Origin: Pholiota molesta | Taxonomy: Eukaryota; Basidiomycota; Agaricomycetes; Agaricales; Strophariaceae | Direction of reading: 5' to 3' | Length of the DNA: 64,000 bases | NCBI GenBank assembly: GCA_014925825.1 | Contig: JACGCK010000058.1 | Location: 1 to 64,000, forward strand | Shown here: one piece after another, positions 55,501-64,000 of the stretch | Layout: each line of letters begins with the position of its first letter | How positions within the stretch are numbered: the first letter of the stretch is position 1 | The notes under the pieces: generated by a model | Told to the model about the DNA's origin: nothing | Database searches by the model: none | The model's input: the letters and a program-made list of their open reading frames with translations, nothing else | Translations under genes and position numbers: made by a program

Positions 55501-57852
55501 TGGTACTGAAGTGTGATATAAGGAAGGGGTTGGTGAGGGACTGTCGACGAAGGGAAAGCCCGGAGGGAGTATTGTTTAAATATTCCCCCTGTGCCACTCA
55601 TTCAGCGTGCCCTTGTTACCTCCTTAAAGTCGTACTCTGCATGTATTTCAATTGAGCGTTCCCTCTATGTTCAAGAGCGCCATTTTGGGCAATGATCTAC
55701 AGATGATCAGATGTTCTAGCAATGGCGTCCGAGCGTCCCGCTGAATCCGCGCTTTGTTTTTTCATCTTAAAAGCAGTGCAGAGTGCATACAATGCCCACA
55801 CACGGATGCTGATAAGATACCCCGTTATCACGGAAAATGGAGGAAGAACCTGAAAAGGAAATACTCATCTACTCCCGCCTGTGGAAAACGTGTTCGTGTG
55901 TGCACCATGTGCCTTCAGAATCTATCCAACTTTGTAAGAGTGAGTCAAAGAGAGTCAGAGTAAATCACTCACCAATGATCCGCCATCGTATCAGAAACTA
56001 ACTCCGGAGTAGGCATGTATTTCGCATTGTGGCCCGGGCACTGTTTCTCATAAAGAATTCCAGGTTCGACATTTGACGTGTATGTGGTTTCTATATATTT
56101 GGTCCAGAATGGATGTCGTCTTATGAATAGCTGCGTCTATTGTTTAGACTTGGGATGAGCTTGAAATTCGGAGGAGTGGGCCGTTCCAGACTCCCTGACT
56201 CCCAGAAGCTTCCAGCACTCGAATTGCATTCAGTGAATGCCAGAAAAGGTCGTATTCCACTGCACAGCTTCCCCGTGCAAGATCATAGACATAAAAAAAG
56301 TCTGCATGCATATATAAGTAGCAGCTTGTGGGTTTTCTCCTCCGTTTGCCTGAAGCTGTCGTCGCCTGATGAATCAGATCTAAATCAGTACGCGTGTCGC
56401 GCGACGCGTCTTGCCTCGTGTACAGCAGTACAGGTCCGTGCGCGGATCATGTGACTCCCACGGTTCGTGGACCCTGAGTCTCTCAAATTCCCTGTTCCCT
56501 CCCACATCGTCTGGCATCGTACTATAGCTCATGCACATGGTCGACTCCCCCATTCTGCTCTACATCTGTATGCGTAGGGTCCGTGAACTCCAGGAGAATT
56601 AAGATCAGCCTCAAGTTTCGTCGGGCGCTGTCTCTCACTCTCGCTGGGTAGGCCTGCGTCGGCCCTGCGACTCGCTGCACCTACCTAATGCACACCGGCG
56701 TCAGCACTGTTGTGCATATGTAACTCAAAGATGGATATGGAGTCCGAGGGCTGCAAAACGTGCACATAGTAGGAGGGCCGTGGCCTCTGCCTTTGCCTGC
56801 AATCTTCTCGCGCCACGCTTCTGACGCGGACAAGGTACAAAACACCTCGACCGGACTTCGTTGCTTTTCATATTCTTTGCGTTGTCGACATCTGGCGCTT
56901 TGAGTCCGATTTTCTGCTATCTTATGCAGCATCGTATCTGAACCCTGATTATATGGCTGCATATGTGTCGTTTTAAGGTCTTTGTGTCTCGTCAACGATT
57001 CTGCTCTATGTCCCTTTCGTTTTGTTTCCTATTTCGCTCTTATGATTCTATCAAAGCTCCCTTTTTTTTGCCACCCAGTTTCTATACACCTGGCACCTGT
57101 CCCGGGCTTCTTCCCGTGCGACATGCGATGACCAGCCTCAAATAACTCGACGTTGGAGTAGAATTCGAAAGTGTCTGTTCTCCAATCCCTGTCTCCGCAG
57201 TTCGTATTCCGGGACTAGCAAGGTCGCTGATATATTGATCTGTCTCGTAGTGGCCACTTGCATCCGACTTGGCGGATATTCGCTATCCATAATAAATGTC
57301 TGCGTTGTGTCGAGATAGACCTCGTCGACTCTGTAATTAGCTGTGCAGTGATATTGGGAAAATGAGTCGGCGACACTGTGACACACGAGGGAGGAGCATT
57401 GGACCCTCGACAACATCGTTAACATGCGAAGGCAGCATATCTCTACCCATATGAAGCTAATTCGTGACCTTATCGTCCGCGATTCCGCTCGAGTTATTGC
57501 ATGCACTGGGGTTGGGGAGCTGTCTCGACGAGTCTCACATTGAGCGCTATGTCCAGAATGCCGGTTATCATTTGAGAGGGACGGGTTCTCAAGGTCTCGT
57601 TGCTTACCTTGCGCGTGATGTGATTTGAGCCGGTCGCGGCCAGGGGACGGCTAAAAGGGATGCTTGACTCTGAGTGCACGTACGCTTATCTTCGCCAATG
57701 TAGATCGAATCAAAACTATTATCGAATAGACATAAAACTAGGTGCGCTGGACTGCTGGCGGGATACCGTTTCATTTCATTCTCACACCAAACTCAAGCAC
57801 TAAACGATGGTCCATTAATTACTTGTATGCATGATCAAGGAAACGAAAATTA
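55501..57852. other. Intergenic, no convincing gene
   Basis: A minus-strand frame at 57138-57506 (ending RQGLENRHFRILLQRRVI) has protein-like composition, but no family, start or splice partner was found. GTCCGTGCGCG, the array anchor core, occurs once near 56432 without the rest of the array. Otherwise nothing. Confidence 0.35.
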
Positions 57853-58594
57853 TCAATCTCCCGTGCGATATACATTAAACAATATTACAGCAGACAAGAT
57901 ACACGCCGGCAAAAGCAGATGATGCTCGTTCCAATCGTAAAAGGCGAGATTCGCAGAGTCCACTCGCTCGAAGACTCGATTATAATTAATGTACAGAACG
58001 CACACACTCTTGTTCGTGCTGTGTTCTGTCATCTAGCATAATCATAGTAGAATAGTAATAGATTAAGCATTTATGAACTGTTTATACTGTTGGAGTATAA
58101 CATACCATATATCGGGTTTTCGCTTCTTCGAATACCCATGTATAGTCTTTTTCCAATACCCTCATTACGCGGTCCCTACTCAAATAATTAGCTCCCTCTT
58201 CATCCAAAACAAAGCAAAGAATAAATCAATCCGCTTACCTATGTCCTCCGAAACCATACGGTCTCAAAAACGTGCGAACGGGCAACGGCCGGACTAAACC
58301 TAGTTTTTTGCCCGTCAAGATCAACGAGTCCCAGATATTCGTGTTCAAGGCGACTTCCGTTGCATCCTGGAGCTTTGGATCAGTAAAAGCGTCCACGCTC
58401 TTTACCAAGTGGATCTCCAGAACTCCGTCGAGTCTGGTATTGATGTAGTAGTCGGGTGGTTTCGAAAATTCCCGCCGACATAAGACTCTTCCGTGGTGGA
58501 ATGCGCTGAGCGAACCTTGGTGGGGTTCGTTGCTGAAGTCGAACCAGACTACGACAGGCTCTGTAGCTGCTGGGACGCCAGTCTGGTCGGACAT
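57853..58594 (-). CDS. DUF6593-like protein 3
   Basis: 202 aa from minus-strand exons 58594-58239, 58178-58106 and 58032-57853 (introns 60 and 73 nt). The start MSDQTGVPAATEP is the first ATG. It aligns along its length with the protein at 50114: VALNTNIWDSLILTGKKLGL matches EDVWNSTIKTAEDLGI, RDRVMRVLEKDYTWVFEE matches RDMIIGGVTYHWVYNEE, and LAFYDWNEHHLLLPACILS matches the C-terminal segment. Both intron positions and phases are shared, which is good evidence that the two genes are true paralogues and that the splice models are right. Function unknown. Confidence 0.68.
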
Positions 58595-59728
58595 AGTGAG
58601 GATAAGCAACGACTGGCGCACAGGCTGGGAGATCTAGACGCAGCTACAATTTTTTGTTAGCTATCGAAGTCGCATTTTATATGACTTCGTTTTATTCTAC
58701 CCTTATGTTTTCGGGACCAATGATCATGAAGCGCAAAAGTTTTTTTTTTTGACGACGACGCTTGGGATTGGTTATTGGCTGTCGCGTGTGTAGGACAACT
58801 CGGTTTGAGTCAAACAATGCCGCGCATCAATCTTTGAGTCAATTTATCGTCCCTTTTACTTGTAAGTGGCGGAGTAGAAAAAGAGGGGCTCTAAGAATAC
58901 CTATATGCGGAACACCTACCAAGAATAGTCAAGATTTGTATGGGACGATTGTTGCAAACGCAATCAGCGCCCATATAAGGTGACATTCTTCGAATTTTGG
59001 AGTAAATGTGTACAAGCGCATCTGGCACTGCCTTTTGATAGGTGGATGGGTTATGCTCTGATAATGAGCTGTGCTTGGAGGAATCCGTGTCTCCCCGTTC
59101 TCGGTCAAATCTCCGTAAAAACGGACCATATGCTTCGGTCCATATATATACACTCCATCAGCGGGAGGTATGCATCTTGCGTACAGACAATGGGTTTCTC
59201 TGATGAGCGGTGCTTAACAATAGAGGTGCGGCATACACGTTGAATGGCAACGAGGCTGCCCATATCGAGGTGCGGTGATGCTATTTTTAGTACTGCACCA
59301 TAGCCCTTGTCCTTCGTCCTACGCAATTGTCTCGTGCTTGCCAGCAGTATTCAGGATAGAAAAGAATACTGCTGCCTAATTTCGGTTGAGTTCTTTGCGT
59401 GGTTGCCTCTTTCTAGCACTTGGACACCAAAGGTGTTAAATGAATGGTATGTACGGCGACCAAGCAATACCCGAAATCAATTGTGAGGACCTAGATCGGC
59501 ATGCTTGAGAGCGTTAACGCTTGACCCTCCAGGTGGAGTGACCGACACCGGTCCTAATTTGGGCTTCTGATTCGTTCAAAAAGTTACATATTCAAGAGGT
59601 ATGTAATTTGAGTATTCATCCCTCCAGAACCAACTGTTACCCCACACACAGCACGGTGCGTTCGTTACTGTCCTTCAACTCTCTGCAACTGAGAGATCGC
59701 AAGTAGAAGAAGCCTCAGCGGAGCTAAC
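58595..59728. other. Divergent intergenic region
   Basis: Lies between the start codons of two DUF6593-like genes on opposite strands. It must contain both promoters. No gene, repeat or RNA is recognised; a T11 run lies near 58740. Confidence 0.4.
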
Positions 59729-60429
59729 ATGTCGTCGAACTTCAATCTATTTCGAGATGTAGACACATACCAGAAATTCAAGTTCCAACGGATAGACCAG
59801 GACACTGTACATCGTACCGGCGTGACCCAGACATGGGTCATCTCTGGCACCGGCAAGGTCTGCTACGAGATCAAGAGCTATGCCAATACAACCACGATTC
59901 GGTGTCGAGGCTCTCTGGAGGATCATATCCCGGCCGCAGTCTTTACCTGGGGAGAAAACGCTACTGTCAAACGAGGACTTGGGGGACTTGAGCCACTGGA
60001 GGCGCTTCTCTCTGGCGATTCACGGTAAGCAATTTATCCGATTGATACTTTTCTGCGCTTACCCTATCTCTTCGTAGGAATGGACCTCAAGCGAAGATAC
60101 TTCGTTGCGGAAACGCAACGTACAACTGGCGTAGTGACGTCACGGGGCCTGGAGAATGCTCGGTACTGTAAACTTTCCCAAGAACATTCTTACACAGCGC
60201 TAATCACGGAGATGTTGGGCAGTACAAAATACTCGATAGACAAGATGCGTCCATTACCCTCGCATGTCTTCGGATGGTGCAACGAGTGTCGGGAGCATCG
60301 TTCTCCGTGGAGATAGTTGCGACTATCTGGCCTCATAGCCAGATGTGCAACTCCATTATCGCTGCGATTGTGGCGATGTGCAAGCAAGATGATCCGTGGC
60401 TTTCTGGTGCGGGATCGGGGTTATTGTAA
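59729..60429 (+). CDS. DUF6593-like protein 4
   Basis: 195 aa from exons 59729-60024, 60078-60162 and 60223-60429 (introns 53 and 60 nt). Layout as in the gene at 51551: an N-terminal strand pair (TQTWVISGTGKVCYEI, TTTIRCRGSLEDHIPAAVFT), then KILRCGNATYNW (the Y-x-W strand), LARMV-like YKILDRQDASITLAC and a C-terminal NSIIAAIVAMCKQDDPWL. That C-terminus strongly recalls KIIAAVTLMCWIEDPWV of protein 2, so these two are sister genes. The acceptor at 60222 was chosen because only it keeps the frame. Confidence 0.7.
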
Positions 60430-60598
60430 TCGTAGTCAGATATTTCGAGCGGGCGGTGTTATCCCTGCTAGGCGCCCATCGCTCATTCATTCAATAGACC
60501 CTGAAGATTGCGCGGGATGTAATTTTAATGATAAATATACACTCATTCCCCGATACTCTCGGACAGCTCCCAGGATATGGTTTGCCCCAAAGATGACT

Positions 60599-61703
60599 CT
60601 ACCATGGAATTTTAGTCCCATCGATGCTCATAAATTGTCCACTTTCTTTCTCCTTCGTTGATTTATCGATGATATCGATCACAGCGCTCGCAGAGACATC
60701 GACCGGAATCTCTTTCTCGTGCTGCAGTGCGGCTAACGCACCGCTCTTGTCCTTCACGATATTTTGTTTCACTGCAGACAACGCACCAATAAGCTCGAAC
60801 GGGTATAGCTGTGAATGAAAACTAAATCCGGACGTACCCATGTCGGTACTCACGACACCAGGAGATAACGGAAAACAAACTGTAAATCACGAACAACGTA
60901 CAAAAATATCAAGTTATGCATCGAAATGAGACCCTATTATAAACGAGAAAAGTAAGACTTACTGAGCCACGGATTCTCGAAATGGATCTTCCTCGCAAGC
61001 CAATTGAGCGCGACCTTGCTCACTCCATAGCACGTGTATTCGATCGGAATGTCCATGTACGCTGTAAGGCTCGCAGCAGCGGAAGTGATAGGAATAAATT
61101 TGGGGTATTCGCTGCGTTTGAGGAGGGGGCACATCGTTTGGAATAGCACCAGGACGCTTCCGACGTTTACCTAAGCAGAGTTTCAAGGTCAATGATTAGA
61201 TGGAAATGGCCTGGGATGAATTTACGTTGAAGTGTCCTTGGAGTTCCTCCAGAGGTATCTCAGAAACGGGGCCCATATATTGTGATATGGCTGCCGCAAA
61301 TGTCGGCCGCTGTGGATTAGGAATACGCCACAGGTTCGACGTAGGACTTGGAGACGCACCTGCATTGGCAATCACCACGTCGACATGCCCATGACGCCGC
61401 GTAATCGCGTCCGCGATAGCCTGGTTCCCACAGACGTCACTGCACACATACTGCACGACTTCGACGCGCCCAGGGTGCTTCCTCGCGAGGTCATGAAGGG
61501 CCGCAGAGCTCGAGGGATCGCGTGTGCCGGCGTAAACGAAGGCGCTGGCAGGCTTCGACGCAATAGCAGCCACGAGCGCCAGTCCTAAAACGAGCGAGAT
61601 CAACCACAGGAAGTGGGGCCTGAGAAAAGAGGGAGCAAAGTACCGCACCTATGCCGCGGTTGGCGCCGCTCACGAAGTAGACCAGTGATGACTCGGACGA
61701 CAT
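60599..61703 (-). CDS. Short-chain dehydrogenase (norsolorinic-acid-ketoreductase-like SDR)
   Basis: 277-aa NAD(P)-dependent oxidoreductase; substrate unknown. Minus-strand exons: 61703-61649, 61584-61360, 61290-61226, 61170-60963 and 60879-60599, with all phases joining. Motifs are VSGANRGIGLALV (cofactor loop, split by intron 1), VVIANAG, the ITSAAASL serine, YGVSKVALN (catalytic Tyr and Lys), SPGVVSTDMG and a terminal FMSIDGTKIPW. After TDM a 66-nt GTACGT...CTGCAG stretch (60837-60772) could be removed without changing frame. Family members usually lack an insert there, so a 255-aa product is possible. The frame is intact. The gene is convergent with DUF6593-like protein 4. Confidence 0.85.
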
Positions 61704-63202
61704 GGAAGTTCGGATGTGAGAAGAAAAGACGAGGGAGAAGAAGCACAAAAAAAATGCAATCAGATAGATGGCAGAATCTTTAGGTTATCCTTATGTACGT
61801 CTCAGAAGCACCCCGTTTTCGATAAGCTAAATGCTAGCGAGGAGCCAGTGCGGAAAAATTACCGGATCTGAGGTGTTATCCTCGTGGGGTGCACAGCGGG
61901 GGATGTTGCACCTTGTACTTACATTGATGTTCGCCTATTTAACCGCTCGAAGTACTCATGAACCGAGCTGCAGGTGGGATGCGATGCGATGCGAATAAAG
62001 ATATTTGAGGGAACATCATGATGTACTGATACACCAGTGTGTTTGAATATGTACTACCAACTGGCGCATCATTGCTAAGCTGGACGTTCGCGCCGGATTG
62101 GTTGTTCTCTTCAACCCCATTGATATGCTCGAACATGATAGCACAAAAACCGCGGACTAGATTGACATTTCAATCAGTAATACATATGTAGCGACGATAG
62201 CAATGAAGTTCCTGAGCGACTGATATGCCGTGTGCGGGTACAAGTCTGCTTCACGTACGCACCAAGTGCCCAGTGTTCCCGTATCCTACACGGATGCGTA
62301 AGTCGAAAGGTAAAACCTCTCGCCCTCGCACCATGGGTGCCTATTCTTTAGCGATATTTAGCCGCGACTCAGGGTAACTTTAGAACAGTTTAAAATACAC
62401 ACCTTGTTCCAAGATGGTGAGAGATTGACCATCACATCTCGGACTTCCGCACTGGGTGTGATCTGCGGTGAATGGATCCATTCAGTCACCTTGTACTCGC
62501 AATACACGGTTTGCTCTAAAAATACGGACCATTCGCGTCTCGCGCCGGAGACTGTAGAGGCCGGGAGGCCCGTAACTTCTGGCGACCTCTGTCACTATCA
62601 GTGAGAAAAGCCTAATCAAAGTCAATACCGTCGGTATCACCGTTAACCCCGGCAAGAAGTACATACTTTGACGTGTGTGAGATGCAAATCCTGCTGAGCG
62701 CGCCCAGCGAACGGGCGCCCCTAATCAAAGTAAGCGGCGATGACGAGGATGCTCAAAAACGCACAAGTGCGAATTCAAAGCATGGAATAGCCTTGCAGCC
62801 CCAGACCGAGACCCTCCGCCATCCGCGATCTTCAAGATAACCTCGACGGAGGGACTATCATTGCAGTCGCAGCCGCCACTCGCCAACTTCCATAGAGACT
62901 TCTACGCCGACGTCCCGAATAGAGCGAGCGCGCTTGTATGAAAGGCTGATCCGAGATCATAGGAGTTAGAGGCTACGTGTATCAAGCGACGGTGGGCAGG
63001 GGACGAACGGAATGATCTGGCGTATGGAGCTGAAGACTAGTATATGCGTTTGGAATGTCAATGATGGCGCCTAAACAGAATGAAGTTTAACATCATCGCA
63101 CCGTGAACCAAGCTACAGCCAGACGATTCATCCTTCACCCATCAGCCCCATGTCAACGCTCCCGCAAAATCCGCGAATCCGAATGGAACGCCGGGGTGGA
63201 AT
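61704..63202. other. Intergenic, no gene supported
   Basis: The 5' region of the SDR gene followed by about 1.3 kb without recognisable features. Short frames (61939-62136, 62404-62604) are probably chance. Confidence 0.45.
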
Positions 63203-63785
63203 GCTAACCTGAAGTAGTAGGAGGGGGCAGTCAGTTCGCAAGGAGACAAGTGGCAGAGGAAAGGACGGACAGACGGACAGGATGCGAACGTTGCTGGATA
63301 TGCAGGCCCGACTGCGGATGACGCCTGACTTCTCGAGTAGCCCAAGAATACGCGTCTTCGAACGTGGATGGGAACACTTAAAGAACCAAAATCGTCAGTA
63401 TCTCAACCGCGAGCGACTACCCTGGCGGACGCTGAGCTGAAGTCGTAGGAGGGAGAAGTTAGCGTGCGAGGAGACAGTGGTGGAAGAAAGGACGGACGGT
63501 CAGGACGCGAACGTGGCTGAATAGGCAGACCCAACTGCGGATGATGCCTAGCTTCTCGAGTAGCCGAAGATTACGCGTTTTAGAACGTGGATGGAAACGC
63601 TTAAACAGGACCGGGACGCTGAGCTGAAGTCGTAAAAAGGAGAAGTTAATACGCGAGGAGACAGACAGCGGTGGAAGAAAATATTGACGAACAGAGAAAC
63701 GTCGCTGAGTATACAGGCCCAGCATCTCGAACCAGAGACCACGCATCCCGAATGCCCGCGACCACGCCTAACCAGACCCAACAAT
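63203..63785. repeat. Three tandem fragments of the array repeat, inverted
   Basis: Units begin at 63203, 63431 and 63618 with GCTGAGCTGAAGTCGTA-like strings; the third is truncated. In reverse complement they align with about 22110-22260 and 26030-26140 of the big array (shared CCTGCATATCC-like, GTCTCCTTGC-like and ACTTCAG strings). The family is therefore dispersed, not confined to the array. Confidence 0.65.
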
Positions 63786-64000
63786 CGTCAGTATCCCTAC
63801 GAGCGTGAAGGAGACGGCGGGCAAACCTCGCCAGACGGCCAGAGGGATGCGGCTCGCGATTCGCGACTAGATGTCAAGGAAAAGGACGGAAGAACACGAA
63901 ACCGCGCTCACAAAAAACAGAGCCAAAACTGCGCGCCCACTGCGTCAAGGAACCTGAGGGCCCAAAACTGCTGACATAGGGTTCGAAACCCCTCTGAAGC
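63786..64000. other. Right edge, nothing recognised
   Basis: No gene is supported. A GGTTCGAAACCCC string at the extreme end resembles a tRNA B box, but no acceptor stem or A box accompanies it. Confidence 0.4.

Noticed and set aside
57138..57506. Possible minus-strand gene
   Set aside because: Composition is protein-like, but there is no homology, no convincing start and no splice-consistent partner exon.
63970..63990. tRNA-like B box at the right end
   Set aside because: GGTTCGAAACCCC is present, but no A box or acceptor stem could be paired upstream and the window ends here.

Overview
The window looks like genomic DNA of an agaricomycete basidiomycete, probably a polypore relative. Introns are short (about 50-75 nt, GT-AG, one GC-AG). 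The window holds a mitochondrial ferredoxin reductase and a CybS subunit with split genes, an NLR-like protein with a TPR tail, DUF6593-like proteins and other small basidiomycete-type families. I saw no rRNA, tRNA or CRISPR array. All gene models were spliced by eye and are unverified.

Layout. 0-9 kb is a conserved core: a C2H2 zinc-finger gene (474-1620, +), a mitochondrial adrenodoxin/ferredoxin reductase (1797-3521, +), the SDH4/CybS anchor of respiratory complex II (4711-5455, -), a second C2H2 gene with five exons (5867-7392, -) and a short-chain dehydrogenase (8161-9022, +). 9-12.5 kb is decayed DNA: TAGGATTA-rich tracts, a 64-bp tandem duplication, a relic gene and a broken copy of the NLR N-terminus. 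12.6-16 kb is a complete NLR-type gene (1050 aa; helical N-terminus, NTPase, TPRs). 17.1-29.6 kb is a gene-free array of 3-4 degenerate units of about 3.2-3.9 kb. 30.7-42.7 kb is a segmental duplication zone with three tandem paralogues of an unrecognised family ('family X', 194-196 aa), two members of a small C-x2-C-x21-H-x5-C family and two large non-coding blocks. 43.3-44.5 kb is a second NLR-derived pseudogene that has lost its NTPase. 45.7-61.7 kb has a conserved gene of unknown role, four DUF6593-like genes, a phosphotransferase pseudogene, a third C-C-H-C gene and a second SDR. The right end has a fragment of the same repeat family as the array.

Two points stand out. First, several otherwise convincing genes each break by one missing base, mostly in C or G runs (near 786, 1247, 2497, 8340 and 53316), which looks more like homopolymer undercalling in the assembly than decay. 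Second, 11-62 kb reads as a rapidly evolving accessory island: an intact NLR, two truncated derivatives of it, local duplication of small proteins of unknown role, two non-autonomous DNA elements with target-site duplications and a macrosatellite-like array. The genes do not form an evident pathway. The first 9 kb are housekeeping (mitochondrial electron transfer and transcription factors). The remainder is best read as a duplicating gene nursery whose functions, possibly non-self recognition, are inference.
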